Source: an uncultured bacterium (GTDB taxonomy: Bacteria > Cyanobacteriota > Vampirovibrionia > Gastranaerophilales > Gastranaerophilaceae). From it: 5,823 nt of DNA. Shown here one piece after another: positions 1 through 5,823 of the stretch (its first letter is position 1; every line of letters starts with the position of its first letter). Location of the stretch: contig CAPYQR010000001.1 in assembly GCA_948742005.1 (NCBI GenBank), positions 1 through 5,823 of the forward strand, in the 5' to 3' direction. The position numbers and the translations under genes were made by a program. Under the pieces are notes generated by a model. That model was not told the DNA's origin, did not search any database, and worked only from the letters and a program-made list of their open reading frames with translations.

Positions 1-54
1 ATTTTGAGCTTCTAATTCTTTTGCTTGTCTTCTTTTTGATGCTCTGGTTTGTCT
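1..54 (-). other. Probable out-of-frame continuation of the helicase DSHCT domain (runs off the left edge)
   Basis: In the frame shifted by one missing base from the helicase frame, positions 54 down to 1 give 18 open codons, RQTRASKRRQAKELEAQN. The composition suits the amphipathic helix that follows the equivalent of LNQIK in DSHCT domains. A stop (TAA, 57-55) immediately precedes this stretch in its own frame, so the switch must occur at or after it. Adding one A to the AAA at 56-54 of the minus strand would fuse the two frames as LNQIKRQTRASKRR. This is an inference: the segment is short, and its true extent lies outside the window. Confidence 0.45.
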
Positions 55-2069
55 TTAATCTGATTAAGCGTTTTTCTGACTTTTTTTGAACAAGGTTTTG
101 AAATTGTTTCGTTGTTTTTTCTGATTTCTTCGCTTTCAAGTGCGCAAATTACGCTTGCAAGCTCGATTACAGATAAATCATCCAATAATCCCGATAGAAT
201 AATTTCACTTAAATAAAGCTCATTTTCGCACCTTAGAGCCATTGTGATTTTGCCTTTTTCGCTCGGGTAGTCGTCTTTTAAATTTCCTGTTAATTCGAGA
301 ATGTTTTTGTGAGCCAGGAACTTTTGCCAATAAATATCTTTTTGAAATTCAATTTCTTTATCCAGAATTTTTATCTCTTTTTCAAATCTTTCCTTTAATT
401 CAAGGCTTTTTTTATGTTTTTTGTAGATTTTACAAGTGTTGCATCCGTAAGATTCAATTCTTTTTTGTAAATCTTTTGATTTGTTATAAAATTCAATAAC
501 TTCAGGCGCTGTTGACGGGTTTTTGTATTTTCCTTTTGCTTGACGTTTGAGGGTTTTGTACAGGGTTCTTAATTGGACAAATTGATTTTTTAATTTGTTG
601 TAATTGTTGAAATCTTCATCCCCCAGATTATATCTGCAAGAAAAATCGTTTGTTTTTTCAACATCTTCAAGGCGTTTATTTTTTTTATCTAAAAGAGGTG
701 ACAAACGGTCGGTTGATGAAAAATAGCCGAACGTTTTGAAGATTAATTCTTTAGCGGTTTCCATTGAAAATCTTTGCAAAAGATTCAAAACCATTGAATA
801 ACAAGGAGAAAACTTGCTTTCTAAAGGATTTGCATCTGATTTCACAAGAGCCGCAACTTCATCGGGCGTTTGAAAAGGAGTTCCCACTACAACTACATAA
901 CCAATTTCATCCATTCCGCGGCGTCCTGCTCTGCCTGACATTTGAAGAAATTCATTAGCGCTTAGGGTTCTGTGTCCTGAGTCTGTTCTTTTGGAAATTG
1001 AGCTTATTATTGTTGTTCTTGCCGGCATATTGATGCCTGCAGCAAGAGTTTCGGTTGCAAAAACGACTTTTATTAAGCCTTGTTGGAATAATTTTTCAAC
1101 CAATGCTTTCCATCCGGGAAGCAATCCTGCATGGTGCGCGGCGATTCCGGAGCGGATTAAATCCAATTGCGGATTGTTCTCAAGATATTGGTTTTCTTTT
1201 AAATATTCGTCAATAATTTCATTTGCACGTTTGTGCTCATCTTTATTTAAAAGCTCAAGCTTCAGACATTTTTTTGCGTTTTCATCACATTTTTTTCTTG
1301 AAAAAGTAAAATAAATTGCAGGAAGCATGTTTTTTTCATTTAAAGCCTCAACAATGTCTGTTGTGGGGTTTTTTATTTTATCTTTTTTGTTGAAATATTT
1401 ATACTTGCTCTCGGGACGGATTTTTTTGTTTAAATCGCCCGATGGGGTTAAAAGCGGCAGGATTGTTTTGGGTTTTGAGGAATCATAGTAAAAAAACCTC
1501 AAAGGAACAGGGCGAAAATCTGTGTAAACGAGTTCTGTTTTGGAATGAACCGTATTAATCCAATCGGTTAATTGTCTTGAATTTTGTACTGTTGCGCTTA
1601 ATGCGATGATTTGAATATTTGTCGGGCAATAAATAATACTCTCTTCCCAAACAGTTCCGCGTGATTCATCGTTCATGTAATGAACTTCATCTAAAACAAC
1701 ATATTTGACGTCTTTTAAATTGTCTTTAACAGAGCCGAATGTTGTCCCATAGAGCATATTTCTAAAAACTTCCGTTGTCATAACAACAATCTGTGCATCT
1801 CTGTTGATTGTTGTATCTCCTGTTAAAAGCCCTGTGTTTTCTTCGCCATATAATTTTGAAAAGTCGTTAAATTTTTGGTTTGACAAGGCTTTTAAGGGTG
1901 TCGTATAAAAAATCCGCTCACCTTTTTCAAGCGCAAGATGAATCGCACTTTGCGCAATACAGGTTTTACCTGCGCCTGTCGGGGCACATACTACAACGCT
2001 TTTTCCGTTTTGGATGTGATTAATTGCTTCTTTTTGAAATTCGTCCAGTTCAAATTTAAATCCGTACAT
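12..2069 (-). CDS. Ski2/Mtr4-type DExH-box RNA helicase, C-terminus probably cut by a frameshift
   Basis: Superfamily 2 helicase of the Ski2-like group, expected to unwind structured RNA with ATP in the cytoplasm during RNA processing or decay. Visible motifs in order: Q-like N-terminus with Q12, Walker A APTGAGKT (29-36), Ia TTPLKALSNQ (56-65), DEVH (127-130), SAT (158-160), IV around IYFTFSRKKCD (252-262), V ATETLAAGINMP (338-349) and VI QMSGRAGRRGMD (376-387). A typical Ski2 block follows (about 414-450, including LNLLQRF). Then comes a Lys/Glu-rich, probably helical insertion (about 460-590), arch-like, with CNTC and a nearby His (543-552). Residues 603-672 match the beginning of a DSHCT domain, which normally runs about 100 residues further. 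The reading frame ends at a TAG with a low-complexity charged tail, so the 685-residue product is short for bacterial members (usually over 800). The ATG follows a purine-rich AAGAAGAGA stretch, 19 nt after dut. Helicase identity is firm; the RNA target is unknown. Confidence 0.93.
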   Translation of the reverse strand: MYGFKFELDEFQKEAINHIQNGKSVVVCAPTGAGKTCIAQSAIHLALEKGERIFYTTPLKALSNQKFNDFSKLYGEENTGLLTGDTTINRDAQIVVMTTEVFRNMLYGTTFGSVKDNLKDVKYVVLDEVHYMNDESRGTVWEESIIYCPTNIQIIALSATVQNSRQLTDWINTVHSKTELVYTDFRPVPLRFFYYDSSKPKTILPLLTPSGDLNKKIRPESKYKYFNKKDKIKNPTTDIVEALNEKNMLPAIYFTFSRKKCDENAKKCLKLELLNKDEHKRANEIIDEYLKENQYLENNPQLDLIRSGIAAHHAGLLPGWKALVEKLFQQGLIKVVFATETLAAGINMPARTTIISSISKRTDSGHRTLSANEFLQMSGRAGRRGMDEIGYVVVVGTPFQTPDEVAALVKSDANPLESKFSPCYSMVLNLLQRFSMETAKELIFKTFGYFSSTDRLSPLLDKKNKRLEDVEKTNDFSCRYNLGDEDFNNYNKLKNQFVQLRTLYKTLKRQAKGKYKNPSTAPEVIEFYNKSKDLQKRIESYGCNTCKIYKKHKKSLELKERFEKEIKILDKEIEFQKDIYWQKFLAHKNILELTGNLKDDYPSEKGKITMALRCENELYLSEIILSGLLDDLSVIELASVICALESEEIRKNNETISKPCSKKVRKTLNQIKDKPEHQKEDKQKN

Positions 2070-2088
2070 TTTGTTCTCTTCTTATAAT

Positions 2089-2556
2089 TTATTTTACGCC
2101 TGTTGAACCAAAACCTCCGGCTGCTCTTTGTGTATCTGATAATTCATCTGCGACAACAATTTGCGGTTTTAAAACTTCCATGATTGCCATTTGGGCAATT
2201 CTATCGCCTTTTTGAATTGTAAAATCAACTTTTGAATGATTGATTAAACCGACACAGATTTCGCCTCTGTAGTCTTCATCAATTGTTCCGATTCCGTTTA
2301 CAACGGCAATTCCTTTTTTGATTGCCATGCCAGAACGCGAGCGGATTTGTGCTTCTGTGTTGTGCGGAAGCTCAATCGCAATCCCAGTGGGGATTATTCT
2401 GATTTCACCCGCGGGGATGATAATATCTTCATCAATTGCTGCAACTAAATCCATTGCAGAAGCGCCTTGTGTTTTATATTCAGGGATTGAAACAAAATTG
2501 TCCAGCTTTTTAATTTTAAGGGTTAGATTTTGTGTTTTTTCCATAATTCCTTGCAT
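2089..2556 (-). CDS. dut: dUTP diphosphatase (dUTPase), trimeric type
   Basis: Hydrolyses dUTP to dUMP and pyrophosphate, keeping uracil out of DNA and supplying dUMP for thymidylate synthesis. All five motifs of the homotrimeric dUTPase family are present: I ASAMDL (32-37), II RSRSGMA (72-78), III with NGIGTIDEDYRGE (87-99), IV GDRIAQMAI (117-125) and V RAAGGFGSTG (144-153). D93 in motif III is the expected water-activating Asp, Y96 the residue stacking on deoxyribose, and the C-terminal Gly-rich arm should close over the phosphates. At 155 residues it is full length. The first ATG is preferred because AAGGA lies 8 nt upstream, inside the last codons of coaX. The internal ATG at codon 5 would have only 3 nt between a similar AAGGA and the start. 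The 4-nt gap to coaX indicates co-transcription and likely translational coupling. Confidence 0.97.
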   Translation of the reverse strand: MQGIMEKTQNLTLKIKKLDNFVSIPEYKTQGASAMDLVAAIDEDIIIPAGEIRIIPTGIAIELPHNTEAQIRSRSGMAIKKGIAVVNGIGTIDEDYRGEICVGLINHSKVDFTIQKGDRIAQMAIMEVLKPQIVVADELSDTQRAAGGFGSTGVK

Positions 2557-2560
2557 ATTT

Positions 2561-3328
2561 TTATTCCTTATTTAAATAATATAATTCTTTTAATCCGTAT
2601 AGGGTTAAATCTTTATCAATATAATTTAATATTTTGTCCATGTTTTCAAATAAAATATTTGAATAGCCGCCTGTTGCAATGATTGTTGCGTTTGAATTTA
2701 ATTCTTCTTCACATTTTTTAATCATTCCCTCAATCATACATCTGTGCCCGAGAACAATTCCTGAAAGCATTGCAGAGATTGTATCTTTTCCTATGGCGTT
2801 TTTGGGACTTTCTATTTTTAATTTTGGAAGTTTTGATGTGAATTGAGATAAAGATTTTGCTTGAATTTTTAATCCGGGTGCTATTATTCCGCCGATAAAA
2901 TTTTTGTTTTCATCTACAATATCAAATGTTGTTGCTGTTCCAAAATCAATAACAATTGCAGGAAGTTTATATTTAACACTGACTGCTGCTGCGTTTGCAA
3001 TTCTGTCGGCGCCGATTTCTTTGTTGTTGTCTAATGTTAATTTAACAGGCATTTTGGATTTATAAGATAATGTAAGAGCATTAATTTGAAGATATTTTGA
3101 TAATGCTGTTTTAAAAGTTTCCTGCAGCTGCGGAACCACAGAGGACATTATTGCGCCTTTTATTTTTTTGATTAAATTGTTGTGATTTAAAATTGAAATA
3201 AGCGATATTCCGTATTCATCCGGGGTTTTTTTAATGTCTGATGATAAAAAAAATGTGCTTTTTAATTCATTATTTTCAAAAATCCCTAAGGACGTGTTTG
3301 TATTTCCGATGTCGATTACTAATAGCAT
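2561..3328 (-). CDS. coaX: Type III pantothenate kinase
   Basis: Phosphorylates pantothenate to 4'-phosphopantothenate, the first step of coenzyme A synthesis. It belongs to the ASKHA fold rather than the CoaA type; characterised CoaX enzymes are not feedback-inhibited by CoA and need a monovalent cation. Motifs seen: phosphate-1 loop DIGNTNT (6-12), SSVVPQL (62-68), EIGADRIANA (104-113) with D108 as the probable catalytic base, phosphate-2 DFGTATTFD (128-136), GGIIAPGLK (146-154), a late ATGGYS adenosine-type motif, and the C-terminal LTLYGL characteristic of the family. The length of 255 residues is normal. The start MLLVIDIGNT is the standard family N-terminus, although no Shine-Dalgarno-like sequence precedes it. 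The gene follows a 52-nt gap after the GatD-like gene and ends 4 nt before dut. Confidence 0.97.
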   Translation of the reverse strand: MLLVIDIGNTNTSLGIFENNELKSTFFLSSDIKKTPDEYGISLISILNHNNLIKKIKGAIMSSVVPQLQETFKTALSKYLQINALTLSYKSKMPVKLTLDNNKEIGADRIANAAAVSVKYKLPAIVIDFGTATTFDIVDENKNFIGGIIAPGLKIQAKSLSQFTSKLPKLKIESPKNAIGKDTISAMLSGIVLGHRCMIEGMIKKCEEELNSNATIIATGGYSNILFENMDKILNYIDKDLTLYGLKELYYLNKE

Positions 3329-3357
3329 GAGTATATTTTATAATAGATATAATTATT
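3329..3357 (-). promoter_or_regulatory. Possible weak promoter in front of coaX
   Basis: The only intergenic gap of note (52 nt, very AT-rich) contains TAAAAT at 3340-3335 and an overlapping TATTAT at 3345-3340, both resembling a -10 box on the minus strand. A poor -35 match (TTTCAA, 3363-3358) sits 17 bp upstream of the first. If TAAAAT were used, transcription would begin at about the coaX ATG and give a nearly leaderless message, which would agree with the lack of a ribosome binding site. AT-rich DNA yields such matches by chance, so this is a weak call. Confidence 0.22.
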
Positions 3358-3360
3358 TTG

Positions 3361-3372
3361 AAAGCATGCTTT
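3361..3372. repeat. 12-bp perfect palindrome AAAGCATGCTTT between the GatD-like gene and coaX
   Basis: AAAGCATGCTTT is identical to its own reverse complement and lies 8 nt beyond the stop codon of the GatD-like gene, overlapping the weak -35-like element of coaX. As RNA it would make only a 4-bp stem with a 4-nt loop. In the direction of transcription it is not followed by a long T tract, so it is a poor terminator. An operator is possible, but no regulator is known and a chance palindrome is not excluded. Confidence 0.25.
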
Positions 3373-3380
3373 TTTGTGTT

Positions 3381-4115
3381 TTATTTTGATTCTAATAATG
3401 AATTATGTACATACCATTCAACATCATCACACAAAGGGTTTAGGGGGATGATGGAGTGGTATTTGTTTTTGAGTGCAAGTTGAATTAAAAAATCACAAAA
3501 ATGTGGGTTTTGGGCTAAAATCGGACTCTGGATATTTGTTGCAAAAAGGTTTTTGTTCCTTGCGCCTTCTGTTTTGCTTTTTATATTTCCACAGCCTTTT
3601 TTAAGGTGAATAAAAGGTTGTGTTGTGTTTGCAATTTTGGTTAAAATTTTTCTGTTTTCAAATCCTGCTATTGTTTTGTTTTCCAAAAAATTACAGACTC
3701 CTGTGACTGTACCATAAATTAATTTTTTAGAATAAACTGCGCAAGAATTAATAAGCCCAAGGGTTTCAATTTTGCTTTTATTTTGCGGCTGATAAAAATT
3801 TCCAAAAAGATAAAATCCGACTCCGACAGAAAGCATCGGGGTTTTTGAATTTAATGCTTTAAAAAGCTCTGTTTCGTTTTCTTTTAAAAAAGTAAGTGCA
3901 TATTCAAGATATTCAACATTTGAACCGCCAATGTAGAAAAAGTCATATTTTTCGGCTTGGATTTTTGTATGTGCAGTAATGTAGTCTGTTGTGATATTAA
4001 TATTTCGCACACGAGTACGGCGGCAAAAAGCCTCTATATTTGCTTCGTCGCAGAATCCTTGCAGAATATCGGGATATAAATATGCAATTTTTAATTCAAG
4101 ATTATTTTCCTGCAT
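3381..4115 (-). CDS. GatD-like class I glutamine amidotransferase-fold protein lacking catalytic Cys and His (pseudoenzyme)
   Basis: At 244 residues it matches the length of GatD, the CobB/CobQ-type glutaminase that supplies ammonia to MurT for amidating D-Glu in lipid II. From memory, blocks align with Staphylococcus aureus GatD: the N-terminal DEAN segment (23-26), the IGGSN loop (62-66), PMLSVGVGFYLFG (93-105) against the nucleophile elbow, LGLI (119-122), TIAGFEN (148-154), GCGN (174-177), EGARNKNLFAT (183-193) and SPILAQNP (197-204). The catalytic Cys position is G98 (VGVGFY in place of ICGGYQ) and the catalytic His position is Q196 (TNIQSPIL in place of TYLHGPIL). The usual His after GFEN is R155. 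Seven cysteines exist elsewhere, none at the elbow. No signal peptide or membrane segment is seen. The start overlaps proS by 25 nt without a clear ribosome binding site, suggesting coupling. No MurT partner is in the window. A glutaminase function is unlikely; a scaffold, regulatory or ligand-binding role is possible but unproven. Confidence 0.72.
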   Translation of the reverse strand: MQENNLELKIAYLYPDILQGFCDEANIEAFCRRTRVRNINITTDYITAHTKIQAEKYDFFYIGGSNVEYLEYALTFLKENETELFKALNSKTPMLSVGVGFYLFGNFYQPQNKSKIETLGLINSCAVYSKKLIYGTVTGVCNFLENKTIAGFENRKILTKIANTTQPFIHLKKGCGNIKSKTEGARNKNLFATNIQSPILAQNPHFCDFLIQLALKNKYHSIIPLNPLCDDVEWYVHNSLLESK

Positions 4116-5812
4116 TTTTCAACCGCTTCATCAGGCGTAATTTTAACGATTTGCCCATCTTTTCTTGTTTTAAATTCAACAAGTCCTTCGGATATTGTTT
4201 TTCCGACCGTAATTCTTAACGGAAAACCAATTAAGTCGGCATCTTTAAATTTTACGCCGGCTCTGTCTTTTCTATCATCAAGTACAACTTCAATGTTTAA
4301 TTTTTGAAGTTTTTCATAAATTTCTTCTGCTGTTTTCATTTGTTCAGGGTCTTCTGAATTAACAGGAATTACATCGACATGATAAGGTGCGATTTCAATC
4401 GGCCAGACGATTCCAAAATCGTCATGGTATTTTTCAATCGCTGCTGCCATTGTTCTTGAAACACCAATTCCGTAACACCCCATAACATAAGGTTTTAATT
4501 GTCCGCTTTCATCAGTATAGCAAGCATTCATCGGCTCGGAATATTTTGTTCCCAGCTGGAAAATATTTCCAACTTCAATTCCTTTTGTTTTTTTGAGAGG
4601 TTTATGACAATGCGGGCAGAATTCTCCCTCTTTGACAAGTGAAACATCAACAAAATCACCTGATAGCATAATTTCTTTTATGTTTTCTTCGAAATTAGCA
4701 CCTGTAATGTGTTTATCTTTGATGTTTGCGCCTAAAACGAAATTTTTCATATTTTTTGCAGAATTATCAAAAATAATTTTGACTTTTGAATTATCAACAT
4801 TTCGATAGGAAATGAAACCCGGTGCACAATTGAGAAATTTTTCAATTTCTTCATTTTCCATTGGTCTTATCTCAAGCGCATTTAGTGCGTTTAATAATTT
4901 TGTTTCTTCGATTTCTTTATCCCCTCTAATCATTACAATAACAGGGTTTGAATCGGCAATATATGCAACGGCTTTTAAAATACAATTTGAATCAACTTTT
5001 AAAAACTCTGCAAGTTCTTCAATTGTTTTTATGTTTGGAGTATCGACTGTTTTTTCTTCTTTAAATCCGCCATCGGTTGAATCAATAGGCAAGATTGAAA
5101 CTGCGTGATTTGAATTTGCACTATAGCTGCAAGTGCAATAAAATACATCATTTTCGCCAACAGGAGTATCGACTAAAACCATATATTCATGTGAAACTGC
5201 GCCGCCAATTGCACCTGAGTCTGATTGGACAGATTTTGTTTCTAAACCGCAGCGTTTAAAAATATTTGTATATGTCTGCGCCATAATTTCATATTCGCGC
5301 TCTAAGTCTTTTTGAGAAGTGTGAAATGAGTATGCATCTTTCATGATAAATTCACGTCCTCTTAAAAGCCCGAAGCGCGGACGAATTTCATCTCTGAATT
5401 TTGTTTGAATTTGATATAAATTTAAAGGAAGCTGTTTATAAGAGGCTGCAATTCCGCTTACAACAGAAGTTATGACCTCTTCATGGGTCGGCGCTAAGCA
5501 CATTTGATTTCCGTGGCGGTCTTCACATCTTAAAAGTTCTTTTCCATATTTTTGCCATCTGCCTGAACTTTGCCAGATTTCAGCAGGCTGTACAAAAGGC
5601 ATTAATAGTTCCTGAGCGCCTGAAGCGTTCATTTCTTCACGGACGATGTTTGAAATTTTTGTTAAAACTCTTTGTGCTAAAGGTAAATAAGAATAAATTC
5701 CATTGGTTAGTTTTTTAATAAATCCTGCGCGAATAAGAAGCTTGTGCGAAATTGCCTCTGCATCATTTGGGAATTCTCTTAAAGTTTGAACAAAAAGTTT
5801 TGACATTTTCAT
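4091..5812 (-). CDS. proS: Prolyl-tRNA synthetase, bacterial type with inserted editing domain
   Basis: Class II synthetase that charges tRNA-Pro with proline in the cytoplasm. The N-terminal catalytic part includes the TxE-type APTHEE (107-112) and motif 2, FRDEIRPRFGLLRGREFIMKD (139-159). The INS editing domain, which clears Ala-tRNA-Pro, spans about 222-408. Motif 3 is GCYGIGVSR (445-453), and a C-terminal anticodon-binding domain begins near 468. In the INS domain K280, G332, D349 and H368 sit where editing residues are expected, but the GXXXP loop reads GFISY (332-336), without its proline. Two cysteine pairs flank the domain (C226/C228 and C399/C402). The length of 573 residues is typical. 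The first ATG fits the family N-terminus MRLS; a second ATG at codon 3 is possible. Only 11 nt upstream are visible, with no ribosome binding site, so its promoter and any preceding gene are unknown. Confidence 0.97.
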   Translation of the reverse strand: MKMSKLFVQTLREFPNDAEAISHKLLIRAGFIKKLTNGIYSYLPLAQRVLTKISNIVREEMNASGAQELLMPFVQPAEIWQSSGRWQKYGKELLRCEDRHGNQMCLAPTHEEVITSVVSGIAASYKQLPLNLYQIQTKFRDEIRPRFGLLRGREFIMKDAYSFHTSQKDLEREYEIMAQTYTNIFKRCGLETKSVQSDSGAIGGAVSHEYMVLVDTPVGENDVFYCTCSYSANSNHAVSILPIDSTDGGFKEEKTVDTPNIKTIEELAEFLKVDSNCILKAVAYIADSNPVIVMIRGDKEIEETKLLNALNALEIRPMENEEIEKFLNCAPGFISYRNVDNSKVKIIFDNSAKNMKNFVLGANIKDKHITGANFEENIKEIMLSGDFVDVSLVKEGEFCPHCHKPLKKTKGIEVGNIFQLGTKYSEPMNACYTDESGQLKPYVMGCYGIGVSRTMAAAIEKYHDDFGIVWPIEIAPYHVDVIPVNSEDPEQMKTAEEIYEKLQKLNIEVVLDDRKDRAGVKFKDADLIGFPLRITVGKTISEGLVEFKTRKDGQIVKITPDEAVEKCRKIILN

Positions 5813-5823
5813 AATTGCAGTTA

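Noticed and set aside
543..575. Zinc-finger call for the helicase CNTC...H segment
   Set aside because: This is plus-strand sequence coding near helicase residues 543-552 only if counted from the protein start (about 416-443 in nucleotides). Only two Cys and one His are visible there, so a metal site cannot be supported.
764..1314. Plus-strand open frames at 764-958 and 991-1314
   Set aside because: They lie entirely antisense to the conserved helicase core (motifs V and VI), have compositionally odd translations with no recognisable motifs, and are explained as shadows of the real gene.
2542..2544. Internal ATG (codon 5) as the dut start
   Set aside because: The AAGGA in front of it is only 3 nt away, too close, whereas the first ATG has an AAGGA at a suitable 8-nt spacing.
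2318..2575. Plus-strand open frame antisense to dut
   Set aside because: It is opposite the conserved dUTPase motifs; the hydrophobic translation results from the antisense of the coding strand, not from a membrane protein.
3361..3380. Rho-independent terminator after the GatD-like gene
   Set aside because: The palindrome gives only a 4-bp stem, and the T-rich side faces the wrong way for transcription on the minus strand.
4812..5108. Plus-strand open frame antisense to the ProRS editing domain
   Set aside because: The Ser/Phe/Ile-rich translation is typical of the complement of Glu/Lys/Asn-rich coding sequence, and the minus strand is clearly proS.

Overview
The window is a compact, AT-rich, bacterial housekeeping stretch with five protein genes. 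All lie on the minus strand and read from the right edge to the left, in the order proS (prolyl-tRNA synthetase), a GatD-like amidotransferase-fold protein, coaX (type III pantothenate kinase), dut (dUTPase) and a Ski2/Mtr4-type DExH RNA helicase. Coding density is near total. The first two genes overlap by 25 nt, the only sizeable gap is 52 nt (before coaX), and the last two junctions are 4 and 19 nt. No RNA gene, mobile element, CRISPR array or gene-free stretch over 60 nt was found.

Likely source (inference): a low-GC bacterium with a reduced, gut-type gene style. A long Ski2-like helicase with the start of a DSHCT domain, a bacterial-type ProRS with an inserted editing domain, CoaX rather than CoaA, and a GatD-like protein together would fit the non-photosynthetic relatives of cyanobacteria (Vampirovibrionia/Melainabacteria, for example Gastranaerophilales). 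Other low-GC anaerobic bacteria cannot be excluded from this window.

The most notable gene is at 3381-4115. Over its whole length it aligns by eye with GatD, the glutaminase subunit of lipid II isoglutaminyl synthase. The catalytic Cys of the nucleophile elbow is Gly and the catalytic His is Gln, while many scaffold motifs remain, so it looks like an intact pseudo-amidotransferase. It is probably translationally coupled to proS.

Two further points deserve attention. The helicase stops inside its C-terminal DSHCT domain, and a plausible continuation is open in another frame to the left window edge. Restoring one A in an AAA run (plus-strand ttt at 54-56) would join them, which suggests a frameshift or an assembly error. 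In ProRS, the conserved GXXXP loop of the editing domain appears to have lost its proline.

Functionally the cluster mixes translation (proS), CoA synthesis (coaX), nucleotide-pool sanitation (dut) and RNA metabolism (helicase). This looks like a co-transcribed set of growth genes rather than one pathway.
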